Assembly: GCA_023213315.1 (NCBI GenBank)
Contig: JAKCPI010006261.1
Coordinates: forward strand, 103,007 to 167,006
Direction of reading: 5' to 3'
Length of the DNA: 64,000 nucleotides
Source of the DNA: Euborellia annulipes
Lineage: Eukaryota; Arthropoda; Insecta; Dermaptera; Anisolabididae
The position numbers were made by a program, and so were the translations under genes. Below the pieces are notes generated by a model. The model was not told the DNA's origin. It did no database searches and saw only the letters and a list, made by a program, of their open reading frames with translations. This document shows, in pieces, positions 9,928 to 22,044 of the stretch; positions within the stretch are counted from its first letter, which is position 1; each line of letters begins with the position of its first letter.

Positions 9928-10708
9928 GGCTCTATTCACACGGGGATACTCAAATCCCGAGCAACTAGGATACTGGGTAGCGAAGCGACTCGACATGTGT
10001 AATCCAATGGCGCCATTCACACGGGGAAACCCAGTAGCCGATACTCGCCGAGTATCGGCGACTGCGCGACTCAGTTGCCAAGAGACTGGACATGCAGGTC
10101 TCCAAGCTACTCAGTCGCCTGGTTTCCTCGATACTTTCCAAAAAAATGCGCGAAAAAGAAACAAATCTGAAGTTAGTGGAGGAAATTGAAAAATTTTGAT
10201 TGAGTGGGAAGAGAGGGTAAATGTTTTACATAAAAAAAAATTTTAGAATTTTAAAATTTTAATGTTTAGCAAAAATAAAGATAAAAAAATTGAGAAATAA
10301 CCCAAAATATTTATTTGTTTAAAATTATTTATTAATTGTAAACAAATAATCGAGTGTTTTATTTTATTTATTTATTTTTTTTATAGCAAAGATTTTTTTT
10401 TTTAATTTAAGGTCTTGGAGGCCATATTTATTCAAATTGAAAAAAGCAAGTTAACCAAATACAAACTATACAAAATTTTATTAACAATACCAGAGTAATT
10501 ATTAAGAATAACTTTTTGTCCCTTCAAATATTGATGTTTAAAATTTGGAGGGAACGGGGGGGGGGGGCCCTGAGTATGTTGGATAGGATACTCGCGATTT
10601 AAGTAGGCCGTGTGAATATGACAGGCAACTACAGTCTCGAAGCTACCAGTCTCGAGTCTACTAGTCGACAAGTATCCGAGATTTGAGTATCCCCGTGTGA
10701 ATAGAGCC
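9928..10708. mobile_element. PIF/Harbinger-like non-autonomous DNA transposon
   Basis: Terminal inverted repeats GGCTCTATTCACACGGGG... and ...CCCCGTGTGAATAGAGCC extend about 28 bp inward to ATACTCAAATC. Exact 3-bp duplications TTA lie at 9925-9927 and 10709-10711, typical of Harbinger elements. The interior has subterminal palindromes (GCCGATACTCGCCGAGTATCGGC near 10037), a G run at 10557-10567 and no transposase; a 64-codon frame at 9995-10189 is not meaningful. Confidence 0.85.
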
Positions 10709-10711
10709 TTA

Positions 10712-12510
10712 ATGACAATGATCTCGGTAGACCTATCATCTAATTATGATAGGTTAAAAATATAATATATATAATACAATATAATATTGGTAATAAATGT
10801 TTACATTAATGAATTTAAAATTTCTAAGATTAATAAGAAATAAAGAACTATTTTCTACACGGTATTAATAAGACCTCATAGAATAAAGAAGGCCGCAGAT
10901 TTCCCACCCTAGAGCTAGAGTTTACTCCTAGCACCCCTAGCAAAGCACCCCTAGCAGTCACTCCTAGAAAAGTTAAATTCCTCTCAAGTTAAAATATATT
11001 TTTAACGGTCGATTATTTGACGGCCACATTACAATTTATTTTATACAAAGTTAAAAAGAAATTAGAAAAATACTTTATTCTTTATCGGTCAGCTATTTAT
11101 GGATATTTATAAACCAATGTATTTTAATTTTGATTACAATCACAAAAAAAAAAAAAAAAAAAAAAAAAAACTAAGTATTAATGACTTTTTATTTTTCTAA
11201 ATTAGGATAATTTCGTTTATCTCATTGTTAATATTATAGTCGTATATCCAATAGGTTATTTGGTTTTCCATGTTGTTCGTAATAGCAACCCTCAGGCCGC
11301 CAACCGGCGCTCTAATTAACTTGATAACATCTCTTAAAAAAAAATTAGGTGGGGGACTTTTCCACCTATATCTGCCAGGGAAAGGTTGTGAACCGTGAAA
11401 CAAATTCTGAGTGAAATTTGATTAGCATGGGTGCATAGACAAGGGGCAAGTCCCCAGGATGTGTACCAGCTGCCCCCTACCCCCCTCTCTCCTTGTAATG
11501 AGTGAATCATACCCGAATGTTGTAATTAGGGCACAATTACTAGATGAAGGCGGGCTCTGGTTCATCCATCAAGTTAACAGCTACACTTTTTAGGATGGTT
11601 AATGTATTTTGAAGAAGGTAGGAAATCGAGGGAGAATGGACTTATAAATAAACCCAATTGATCGAAACGCCTTCATTAAAGTGAATTTAAAATAGAATAT
11701 TTGAATTTTCTATGACTCATTCAGATGTTTTTTATTTAATTCTTATTATTACTGTGGTGATTCGAGAGAGCTTTGATAAATAATAGATGTGACCGAGAAA
11801 GAGTTCAAGTTGGACAGAGAAAAAAAAGACTGGTATTCTTAAGGTGTGAGTCTTTGAATAATAATTAAAATTAAAAAATTAAAATTATTGTCCCTCAATT
11901 ACAAGACTCTCGTCTCATTGTCCAAAGTTCAGAAATTTGTCCTGGTCCATGAAATTATTTAAAATAAATGACGATTAGCATTTTTTTTTTTTAATTAACT
12001 AGGAATGCAAAAATAAAATGTTTCGCCATTTTTTGGACCAGGAGCATTTCATAATTGTAGAGGGTTCTACTAGTTTCGCAGTGCGACTTAGGCGGTCCGC
12101 CTAACTACTACATATTGATGTTTTATTTACTTAATAACACATCAAACAAAAAATTTTCGATAAAAAATGTTTATAGGAAAAAGAAGTTTATATATTTTTC
12201 TAAAGAATAAAATACCTAGTAAATTAACTTTGAGAAAAAATTTAGGCAAAGCAGAAAGTTCGGGCTTTTAATAAAACTTGCATAAATACCGGATAAGATG
12301 TTTTGACCTATGAGTCATTCTCAGCTATTGGGAATTATCTTTACTCAAAATATGATTAAAATCAATTTTCCAAAAATAAGATTAATATTTCATCTCTGAA
12401 TTTTGGATTCGATTACAAAATATTTGTTAAATAACTACAGTTAAATCTTATTATTGACTATATAAGTATAAACATATGTTAATTTTGTGCAAAAATATGC
12501 TTGTGAATGA
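10712..12510. other. noncoding AT-rich stretch
   Basis: Includes short CCTAGCACCCCTAGC-type tandem motifs at 10905-10970, a long A run at 11142-11170, and AT-rich DNA. 11350-11600 is more balanced but unrecognised. No gene seen. Confidence 0.45.
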
Positions 12511-12511
12511 T

Positions 12512-12575
12512 TCCCGAAAACTGAGGATGGTCCAATAAACTTCCCCAAAACGTCAGATACAGTATCTACGAGTTT
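12512..12575 (+). repeat. decayed hammerhead-like fragment
   Basis: CTGAGGATGG and CCCCAAAACGTC are spaced as in the candidate ribozymes elsewhere, but GAAA is AAAA and helix I does not pair. Likely a dead relic of the same family. Confidence 0.4.
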
Positions 12576-13675
12576 CCTTAAACACAGGGCATTTTACTTT
12601 TAATGCATTTTTTAACTTTTCATAATTTGATCAGAACCACATCTTCAACCAGCAAATAAAATAAAAATTACAATGGGTTTAAACTTATTAAAAAGTATAT
12701 ATTCTATCTTTTGATTAAAGAATATATTTAAAAAAAAAGAAAATAAGTAGCCTATATCAATTTGATAGCTATTGATACATTAATATATGCGAACAACGAT
12801 ATTTTTATATTGATGCTTATTTCGTCTCCTCCAAGTCACGATTGCAAACTTGAAATATTTTATAAGAGATCTATTAAATTGAAATGTAAACCAATTTTAT
12901 AATTTTCTTCATTTAATGGCTTGTTCCATTCTATCCTCTCATAAAATAGCCGGAGATTGGAGAAAGAGAGAGAGGAGTAGGGATGTTGTTTCATTTTATT
13001 CGATATGCAAATTAAAAGAAAAAGTAATTGCAATTTATCTTTTAAACTTTTTTGATTTAGACTTAGAAATATCAAAACAACTTAATAAAAAAGACAGCAG
13101 CAACAGAAGCCATCTTGGATGATATCTTCAATGAAAATCAAATAAAAATCAAAATGCTTGTGTAATAAATTATAGTTTTGTCGTTTTTTCAATTCTTTCC
13201 GATTTGTTCCGCCCATGGAGGGTTCTTAAAGAGATTTCGAAAAAGGTTGTTTTGTTTATTTAGGATCTATTAAAATGAATTCGGAAATTTTTTTCAAGGC
13301 GGCAAGATAAAAAAGATTTTTGCAAATGGGAAAAATTAATTGAAGAAAGTTTTTAGTTAAATAGTTTTAAACTAAATCAGATAGTAGTAGCCGTATTCAA
13401 TAAAGTGTAATATTTAGACAAAAAAATGTTGGATAATAACTTATGAGTCATATAGGTTATTATTCAACATTTTTTGTGAGCATATTTATTCGATAGAGCA
13501 AGTCACTTCGTCCCTGGGTGTCGCACCCAGGATTTCCATCTATCCCCAAATAATTAAATTGGACCTACAATGGATTGAGAAAATAAAAGTTTGAAAAACA
13601 AGATTGACACCAAGCGCAAGTTAAACCAAATGCAGTTAATGTGAATATTTTCATAATAAAGTTGATATGAATTTA
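12576..13675. other. noncoding AT-rich stretch
   Basis: No gene or repeat recognised. A short imperfect inverted repeat around 13425-13470 (AAAAAATGTTGGATAATAAC / GTTATTATTCAACATTTTTT) could be a small MITE. Confidence 0.45.
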
Positions 13676-13798
13676 AAGGTGCGTTTCCAGTAAGGCGACA
13701 GGCTCGCTCGGTTCGCCAGGTAATGTCTCAGTTGGAAAACTCCATATAATTTAGCAGTTGACACATTTTGTCGCATGTTAACGGAAATTCGCCTTTAG
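13676..13798. mobile_element. small MITE
   Basis: Imperfect inverted ends AAAGGTGCGTTTCC...GGCGACA and TGTCGCATG...GGAAATTCGCCTTT, about 123 bp. Target duplication is probably TA or TTA but is ambiguous. Confidence 0.5.
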
Positions 13799-14172
13799 AC
13801 AATCATCCCAATCAATTGAGGGTTCTTTTCTCCAATTTCGTCTTCGTTTTGTAACTTTTTTTGGGAGAGCGGGGTAAACTCCATGATTATCCGGAGTGTG
13901 ATTAACGCAATCATTGATCAAAATGGGCCTAGTCGATCAATCGATTGAGTCAATTCAAACTTTCTTAGAAGAATGGCAGGAGGTAGCAGCCAGAAAGGAG
14001 CGTCTCCAAAACAATGAAACTCCCAGATATTCGCAACCTTTCGAATTCAAACTTTCTATCAACCACCTTCAATGATTAAGCGTCAAACAGGTTTCTATAC
14101 GGTCAATCTGATCTTGATTCACTCGATTGATTCAATCTTTTGATCAAAATGATTGACCGTGTAGAGGCACCC
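13799..14172 (+). mobile_element. DNA transposon remnant with a 50-codon frame
   Basis: The right end reads GGTCAATC...GATTGACCGTGTAGAGGCACC and internal GATCAATCGATTGAGTCAA motifs repeat. From ATG 13923 to the stop at 14073 runs a frame including QTFLEEWQEVAARKERLQNN, which has ordinary protein-like composition, unlike most frames here. It may be the tail of a transposon protein. I cannot assign a domain. Confidence 0.35.
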
Positions 14173-15864
14173 TAAAAGCAAAAATAACACGAGATTGAGA
14201 AATAAAAAATACCAATTTGAAATCAACAACATCTTTATGAATTTCTTCCTCTTCGAGTGGACTCCGTTTCTTTTATTCAGAGTGAACTATTAAAATTAAA
14301 ACAACACTCAAAAAATGACAGAGCATTAGATGATTAATTTTGAATTATTTTACTGTGATTAAGTTTTGTTTTTTAAAAAGCGTGTTGTTTTTAAAGGTAG
14401 CCAATTAGCGGAAGAAGATAAACACTTAAAAGGTTAGGAAACACAGCCTTAAGGCGGGTTTTACTTGGACGAAGACATCATCAGTTGTAATAGTTTGTAT
14501 AGCTTGCGTTAAAGCTGTATGCTGATTTATTAAAGTACCAAACATAGAATTTGTAAAGTTGTTTATTTAAGAAAAGCTATTTCCCCAACAAACGTTTAGC
14601 GACAAATTAATAATAATAAAGTGAATGCATATGATTATGAGGCATTCATTATTCATAAGTTGGCTGCGTGTCCAAATGGCTATTGAGTATTGACTAAGTG
14701 GCTTGATGTCCAGAGTCACCCATCATCCTGTTAAAGGCGTGTCGACGACTCCAATGACATGCAATCCACTCCCAGTGACACTTCAATTTACTACAAATAT
14801 TCTCTATATAGGTTAACCATTAAATAAATAAATAAATTCCAATCTCTTCACGAGAACTATTTATAAACCAATCGTTTGAATGCATCGTTGCTTTAATTTT
14901 ATATAAAGGTTAGAGACTTTCAAGATTAAGTTTTTTTAATTTATTTAAAAAATAGAAAATATGAAAATTAAAATTTATAAATTTGGTTTTCATATTTCTT
15001 GATAGCGTCGTATTGATTTTAATCATATAGCTATCATACTACTTCCTCTTTGGGCTACAGAGAAGGGATGAACTTTTTTTATATCGATAGTTAAATCATT
15101 TTTTTTAATGATCTAACTAATGATAGAACTCAAATTCCCATTTATTTGAATGTAGATATTTGCAAGGTAATAGAAATAAAGTAGCTAACGATAAAAATTC
15201 TTTTTTAGCATAATTTACAATGAAAAATAATGGCAATGTAAATTTGAAGGTATATATAGTAGATGAAAAAATTGTAATACAAACAATATGTATAGGCGTG
15301 AGAAATGAAATATATTAATAATTTAATCTGTTAATTTATTTTTATTGTTGTAATGCAAATTGATGTGCATTTTAATATATATAAATATTATAAAGACAAA
15401 CCTATTTTTTGAGTTTATTAAAATAGTGTCAGAAATCTAATAAAGAAAAAAAAATTGAAAAATAACTGAAAAACACAAAATAATAGATGTGTATAAATAA
15501 ATTTTTAATCTGTGCCCTGTAATTGAAAGGATAGAAAAAATAAATGCCTATAATTTGTTTGAAAGATTCAAAATTGAAAATGAAATGTCAATAAATATAG
15601 GTCTACTATTGATCCTATAAAATCAATAATCCTAATTTTACGAGAAGAAAAGCAAACTCTGTGGTTGTAGGAATACTGCAATAAATTCTGTGTTTAGGCA
15701 TAAAAATGCCAGAAAAGACTTAAAGAAAAATACAAAATTCAAAAAACTTCTTTGTCGAAAGCGAGAGAAACATCTGAATCTAGATTTTTAAATAGGAGAC
15801 ATGCTAAATAAATTTTTAAGAGAACCATGACTTGACTTAAGATGACGTCATAGAGAGATCATGA
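14173..15864. other. noncoding; one non-repetitive island
   Basis: 14635-14780 is balanced non-repetitive sequence (TTGGCTGCGTGTCC...CACTCCCAGTGACACT). The rest is AT-rich with no recognised element. Confidence 0.35.
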
Positions 15865-16121
15865 CAAGGGCGGATCCAGAGGTGTTTCTCGGGGGGGGGT
15901 AATCTGGTGTGACTCGTCGCACAGCACACTATTTTTTTTTAATTTCGGTAATTTAAAAGCGCATTCTGTACTTGTTTGCTAGAATATAAATACACATCAA
16001 ATTTTTAAGTATTAATTTTAAAAATTTTACATTAAAAATAAATTTTTTTGCGAAAAAAAGGTATTTTTTTCGAATCTCGGGGGGGTAATTACCCCCTTTA
16101 CCCCCCTTGTATCCGCCCTTG
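15865..16121. mobile_element. hAT-like MITE with 8-bp target duplication
   Basis: Ends CAAGGGCGGATCC and (inverted) GTATCCGCCCTTG; exact duplications GATCATGA at 15857-15864 and 16122-16129. G runs near one end, C runs near the other. It contains AATCTGGTGTGACTCGTCGCA, half of the R hairpin, so hairpin sequence has become part of this element or been inserted into it. Confidence 0.9.
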
Positions 16122-16170
16122 GATCATGATAATCAAATTCATCTTTTGATCTATTAAATCGTAATAATGT

Positions 16171-16420
16171 TTTTTTTTTTTAACACTCACACTTTTTTCC
16201 ATTCACACACACATACACACAGTCTTTTCGGCAACTGAGGCCATTTAAGACTTTTATAATAACCGTTATATATGATAAAATCTATTGGGGATCCAGGCAT
16301 TTCTATTTAATCCATTTGGTATCCAAATGGCTTAAATAAAATCATCGGACAGCCTGGGGTCTGAACCCGCGACGTTCGGTATATAAGAGAGGCACGCTAC
16401 CAACTACACCAAGCCCGGAC
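16171..16420 (-). repeat. tRNA-derived SINE, family A
   Basis: Minus-strand head with CGGGTTCAGACCCCAGGC (box B), the palindromic ATTTGGATACCAAATGG core, and a GTGTGTGAATGG tail followed by A/T run. ATAATGT occurs on both sides (16164-16170 and 16422-16428) as a likely short target duplication. Confidence 0.85.
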
Positions 16421-16429
16421 GATAATGTA

Positions 16430-17330
16430 GTGTTAAATGAATTTTATTTAACGAATGATTGTTAATCGAAAAGGCGATGAATTATCTAAATGGAGTTTTT
16501 TTTTTATTTATAGAAAAAATATTGATAAAAATACTTTAATATGATTATCTATAGCATAAATAAATAGAAGAAATCAATTGAATTTTTTTTTTTTTTTTTT
16601 TTTTATAAACCTGTAGAAATTAATGTTTGTTAAACTTTCTAGAAAGAAATATACTAGTAGTAGGCATAACGGGCATTACTTTAGTGGTTATATTTAATGT
16701 GACGAAAAGAAGTGGTAATATTAATAAATAATAAAGCCAAAATCGGTATTTTTTTATTTAAATTGTTGGAAAGTTATATAAATTGATACAGGTACCAAAG
16801 GAATTCAGAATCCAAATGGCCAACTTATTATTGAATTACCTATGGCGATATGCTTGCTTATTAATTTCTAGAGAGTTACGCATGCGTGGAGTTGGTCATT
16901 TGTGTTGCCTATCTTCCAGCAAACAAAAAGAAAAAATCTATATGATAAGTAGCCTATCACAAGTTGTTGGATTGGTTACTTGAATTGGTAGTTTCAGAAC
17001 ATTGATTTAACATTATTTTTCTATTCTTGTCCATTCTACATTACAGCATTTCACAAGATTAAAAAAAATGTTCCGATCTGGTTTGAGGAAAGCTTACATG
17101 TCAGCTTGGGTAACCACACCATAGAAGTTTTTTTTTTAATATTTAAATTCTGAGTATTAATGACAAATATACTTAAATAAGTCATATCAACAATTGTCCT
17201 TTAGTCACTAATATATAAATATTATAATTAAAATAGAAAAAAAATATCCTTGAGTCTAGGAATAAATTTCCCATCATTCTAAGACTAGAACCTTAATAAG
17301 CATAAATAAATAAAATATAAAATTTCAATT
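16430..17330. other. noncoding AT-rich stretch
   Basis: Poly-T runs at 16588-16604 and elsewhere. No gene or repeat recognised. Confidence 0.45.
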
Positions 17331-17635
17331 GAAGATGATGGTCTCAGGAGGTTAATCTGCGTCTTCTATGGAGCCGAACACATTAATTATATAATCAAGT
17401 TGATGGCTGATGCGCTTTTAAAAACAGTTTCCATGATGACCAAACCGAAATTGTTATTCAGGAACACGTTGGCTGGCTTTAATGTAGAAACTCGGAGCCC
17501 CTAAGACTTCCACAACGTTATAATTACGAATTATCAACTGTCTAAGTGTGGCCTTGTTCTGACGATTTATTAATTGGTTTCTAACTCGGATTCTGGTTAC
17601 AATCATTTTAATATCAGTTAAATAGAGAAAAGAAC
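17331..17635. promoter_or_regulatory. non-repetitive island, possible conserved regulatory DNA
   Basis: Balanced sequence without matches in the window or sizeable open frames, in the upstream intron/flank of the bHLH-PAS gene. Contains homeodomain-type TTAATTGG and ATTAAT motifs. Only comparison with related genomes could show conservation. Confidence 0.25.
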
Positions 17636-17639
17636 GCGA

Positions 17640-18095
17640 GTCAATTAAATCCGATCAGCAGTTCGGATGATCCAGTCCACTAATCCGATCCGGCTACTGC
17701 AAAAGGATTAGCGATCCGAGAAACGCAAGCGATCCGCTAATCCGATCCATTTTAGAAAAAGGGTCGCTGTTCCGATCCGTAAATACAGATCCGCGATCCG
17801 AAAATCCGATCCGGACTTGATTTTTAGGCGTCCAAAAAGATATAAATAGGCCTATTTATTAAAAAGTAAAAAATTGTAAAGGATTGGCAATCCTTTGAAA
17901 AGGATCCAGGTTAGCTAATCCTGCGAAAAGGATTATCGATCGATCCTAGAAGGGTCCCAGAAGGCAAAAATGATTTCCACCCAGATACAAGACCCACCCC
18001 AAAAAAAGATCTTGATCCAGATGAAAATCCTGAATTCGATCAGATTTTCGAATTTAAATCCAAAAGGATCGCGAATCTACCCATCCCTGATTTTA
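17640..18095. mobile_element. GATCC-rich element, probable hAT derivative
   Basis: Dense irregular repeats of ATCCGATCCG and AAAAGGATC. On the minus strand one end reads CAGGGATGGGTAGATTCGCG, the form of a hAT terminus. The other end near 17640 is not defined. No coding capacity. Confidence 0.5.
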
Positions 18096-18904
18096 ATGCT
18101 TTGGGCTCAAATCACAAGGCGATGAATCAAAGCTTTTACCTCTACTCTAAAAGCAAAATCCCTATTTAATTGAATTATTTGGTAATTTATAATTTATAGC
18201 CAATATGAATGCCGATCCCGCAGCAGAGCAAAGATAAGAAAAGAAGTTAGATAATAATAGACCAATGAATTGGGTTGAAATAAAAAAAAAAATTGTTTAG
18301 AGAATGAAATCCGAATTAATCTTTGACTGATATTCTGTGAATGGGAAATCAATACAAATAAGCCGCTGGGCTATATATCTTAACGTATTTACATAATATA
18401 GACTCGGAAAGAAAATACATTAATCATTTTGCCTTTAAATAAATTATTTGACAGTTTATTTAATTAAAAAGAAATTAAATTTCATCATTATATTTTCCAA
18501 TATAAATATTATAAATGTATTATATTAAACCTGAGTTTTTATAGTATATTTAATTTATTAGACGAATGATAGTCGAGCGTAAGATGGAAGCCATTTGCCG
18601 GTCAAAATACATAAATCATGTGTTTATTTGCCAGAGTCATTGACAAAAAGACAGACAAGTTTGATGTTATTGCCTTCTTTTACATATTGACTAATAGGCT
18701 ATATATAAGACTATTAGGTTTATCAAAAATCTCTAATAAAAAATTTGGGGGAAATCATTGACATTTTTCTATACAGAATAAATGCTTATTATTAGAGGGG
18801 TTAGAACGAGAAGGGTAAATATTTTTACTTTCAATTACAGAAAGTAAATTTGGATTTCAACGAATATACAAGTTTTGAGTCAGAAAATTTTTTAATATTG
18901 TTTT
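18096..18904. other. noncoding stretch, nothing recognised
   Basis: AT-rich; 18095-18260 is somewhat more balanced. No gene or repeat assigned. Confidence 0.4.
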
Positions 18905-18938
18905 TCCCACCAAGGAAACACCTCTGGATCCGCCCTTG
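18905..18938 (-). repeat. end of the hAT-like MITE family of 15865
   Basis: On the minus strand CAAGGGCGGATCCAGAGGTG is identical to the start of the 15865 element. The matching other end was not found. Confidence 0.7.
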
Positions 18939-19024
18939 TTTCCCTCTAAAGAGATTTTGTACATAAAACTCAATGAAGATCAAATCCTCCCTAAATTGAA
19001 AAAAAAATTCCAAGACAAATAATG

Positions 19025-19260
19025 ACCCGTGACCGAAGGTCATGAACCCTGAACGTCATTATGGATTATGGAACCAAGCGACCACATGGTAGGGTCTCGG
19101 GGACAAATTAGGGTTTAATGACAGAGTCACATGGGTCTCACGTCATTAGGTGTCACCCGAATGTTTGTTTACAAACCGAGAGACAGGGAGACCTTGACTC
19201 GAGTCGCAGGTGGTCTCTTTTATAAAAAGATGACTGACTGGCTGACTTAACTGCCTCGTC
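19025..19260 (+). promoter_or_regulatory. non-repetitive island with a TATA-like motif
   Basis: Balanced sequence containing an E-box-like CAGGTG (19207-19212), then CTCTTTTATAAAAAGATGAC (TATA-like, 19214-19233). Such an arrangement could be a promoter, but no transcript or first exon is recognised beside it, and TATA-like words are common in AT-rich DNA. Confidence 0.2.
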
Positions 19261-19484
19261 TACCATCAGCTAATATGAATATTAATTTTTTAACCAAATA
19301 TTTTTTGCGATGCCATGTGCACTTAACAGAAATGAATATTACTTTTTTTTTTAAAAGAACAAAGTAGAAGAGTGAGTTAATATTAATAGATAAAAATTTC
19401 TCATATAACAATGTTTTCTTTCGTATTTCTAACTCAATGATAAAGACTTTTCCCTTGGAGCATATTGCTTTATGATCTAAGGAA

Positions 19485-19530
19485 GAGGTATCCAAACTTT
19501 CTGCCGCAAGGGCCAAATTAGGATTTAAAT
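19485..19530 (+). repeat. hAT-like terminal fragment
   Basis: GAGGTATCCAAACTTTCTGC followed by CGCAAGGGCCAAATTA resembles the start of widespread hAT elements. The rest is not defined. Confidence 0.4.
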
Positions 19531-19739
19531 CTATTTAAAAGAATATATGAGAATTAAAAAACGCATTATGATTAATATATCATTGACTTTTTACATTTAA
19601 TTACACTAAACAAATGATGGAACTTAACTTTTTTTGAAGGATTTCTTTAAAAAACCTTTTTTTATTATTTATAATTTTTTCATTTTTTGACTTGAAAAAT
19701 CAAAAAAATCTGCTATCAAGTACAAAAATAAAGTGTGCT

Positions 19740-19985
19740 TCAAACAATTTTGAGGGCAAAATGAGAATATACATTTAAAAGAGCATCTGAAAAAAAGTGA
19801 TTTATTAATTTTAATAAAAAATGTTTGAGCAAAATCGAAAAAAAAAAACAACAAGTACAATACATCAATAAAGTTCTAGTACTTTTTAAGGGATTTTGTT
19901 CAAAAGCTTCGTGTTACGCTCAAGGGGGATACCTTACTTAAATATCAAATTTGGCATCTTCTCTAGATTCATTAAATTATGATCA
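19740..19985 (+). repeat. family R copy, partial
   Basis: Shares GGCAAAATGAGAATATACAT, GAGCATCTGAAAAAA, GTACTTTTTAAGGGATTTTG and AAAAGCTTCGTGTTACGC with other R copies. Hairpin and 3' end are missing. Confidence 0.8.
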
Positions 19986-20007
19986 GACATCAATTATTAA
20001 CAAAAAT

Positions 20008-20115
20008 AAATGAGGTCTTTTTCGACATTGAAGGCCATTTAGACCCAGTCCCTATTTATTCAAATTTATTGGTAGCCTATACAATTTAAATAAATTTTTG
20101 TCTCATGGGACGATT
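20008..20115 (-). repeat. SINE-B, truncated
   Basis: GAGGTCTTTTTCGACATTGA and AATAAATTTTTGTCTCATGG mark the 3' half of SINE-B; the tRNA-like head is lost and a C run follows. Confidence 0.75.
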
Positions 20116-21499
20116 TCGATTTTATTGGTAAGGTTTGTTAGCATTTCACCCCCCCCCCCCACTAACCTCCTCCTAAATAAATAAACCATCTCAGCGGGTA
20201 CAAACTAATTTTTTAAGCATGATATAAAACAATAAGTGATACAATAATTTATTATTTATGAGAAAGTAGATTTTTTTTTTTTAAATTTTTTTCAAAAAAT
20301 TTTTATTTGTATAATTATGCTATTTTAATTATATCTTAACATATCATAAAAATGTTTTTTATAATTAAACAAAATTTCGATTAATAACACAAATAATACA
20401 ATTACTCTTTTACACCGACTAAACACGATTATCTTATTAAGAATTGAGTTAATAAACCTACTTTTTTTTTTGTTAATTCTATGCATATTCATCGAAATGA
20501 CTCCGCATGGTATGAATGTGATTTTTAAAATTGTTGTTTGTATTTGAATTTAAATAATTATACATTTTCGCAGTAATTTTTTTAAATTTAATACAAGAAT
20601 TATGACACGCGTGGCATTTTTTTTTGCCATTTATGCATAACTTTACTGTTTATTATTTATGTATTTATTCCGGTTTAAATGTCGCCAAATTATAAATTAA
20701 TAAAATGGAAAATAATTTAGTAAAAATTCTAAATTAGGAAATAAACTGTATATTTTAGGGAGGAGAGTAATATAATACGAAATTGATTCGAAAGAAGGGA
20801 TGATTTGTAAAAATAGATTTAATAACTAATTAAAAAAAAAAAATTGCTGACAGGCTCATTAGAAAAAAAATTTCTTTTTAATGAGTTTAACCTAATCAGA
20901 CTTTAATTATTTTTTGGGAATGAAATTTTAATTAATACTTCTAAAAGAAACATGAAAAGATTTTCTGAATATAAAATGGGAAAAATTATTACGATGACTA
21001 ATTTCGGGAAGTTGGAAATATACACAATTTTAAAATTTGCACAAATATTTTTCCAAACATCCCCTTCTTTTTTAAGAAATCGAAGAATCACCTTGTTTTA
21101 TTAATATTGCAATTAAGTAAGTTATTGGAAGTGTATGAGTGTTTAAAAAAAAATTATAATTCTCGTTCATAACTTAGGGACAAAATAAAAAGGATAAGAA
21201 AATAGAACGCGTGGGTCGTAACTCAAAAGTACCCTGTAATATAAGATAATTATTAGCTTTAGCTCGGGTAACACTTGGTTTTCATTAAAACCCAAGTTGT
21301 GAGAATATAAAAATAAAATCCTAGTTTTTAAAAAAATAATATTTTTTTTTATCAACTAGAAATATTTATTGGAATTAAAAAAAATAAATCTAATGATGAT
21401 GTTAGGATTTGATCGAAACGTAATATTGAATTGAATTTTGTATGCTTTTATTGTGAATAAAAGCAGCTCAAAAGAAAACTCGATAGACAGATAAAAAAA
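20116..21499. other. AT-rich noncoding stretch
   Basis: Homopolymer-rich AT sequence with no recognised gene or element. Confidence 0.5.
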
Positions 21500-21785
21500 A
21501 AGAAGAGGTGGGGCCACCTCGAGTCCCGGGATTGGCCAAGGCAGCCAGGAAAGCATTATCCCTCGGGAACTTGGGTGAGGGTGGGAAATTGCCAGGTCTT
21601 CCGGGGAACAACCAAAAGGGGAGCCCCACACACACACACACAAACATACACATCCCGATCGAACAGGAGAGAGAGAGAGGGACCAAAGGGCCAAGGCTGT
21701 TCATTTCCAGAAGAAATTCCTCCCTACAGAAAACACAACTTGGATTATTTATTAAGGAAACAGACTCGACGCCATCTTAACTCCT
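21500..21785. other. GC-richer island of unknown nature
   Basis: Starts with the small palindrome GAGGTGGGGCCACCTCGAG; includes (CA)n and (GA)n runs at 21627-21680. Overlapping open frames on both strands follow from the composition and show no known domain. Could be an old repeat or regulatory DNA. Confidence 0.25.
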
Positions 21786-22044
21786 AACAGAACAAATATA
21801 CGTGGAACCCTTAATGTTTCCTCTGCTTTTTTTTTATTATTTAATAATATGATGGTGTCATATTAAAAAAAAATCTGAATGGATAATAAAAAATATTTTT
21901 ATTTATTCAAGATATTTTGGAATTAAAATAATATTCCTTCTTGAAGGCAAAAGAAATCCGAAGGCTCATGGGGGTTATTTTTAATATTTAATTTTTATGT
22001 AAAATAATCAAATGAGACCATAGGCTTTTAAAAGATTTAATACT
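21786..22044. other. AT-rich noncoding stretch, nothing recognised
   Basis: No repeat or coding signal. Confidence 0.45.

Noticed and set aside
9995..10189. 64-codon frame
   Set aside because: Inside the non-autonomous Harbinger-like element, overlapping palindromes; no domain.
13838..13880. Minus-strand peptide TKRRRNWRKE as the missing first exon of the bHLH-PAS gene
   Set aside because: It resembles the basic N-terminus seen in Spineless, but there is no donor GT at the needed place and it lies in a transposon remnant.
21508..21787. Overlapping frames on both strands
   Set aside because: Openness follows from local GC and CA/GA runs; no domain and no splice context.
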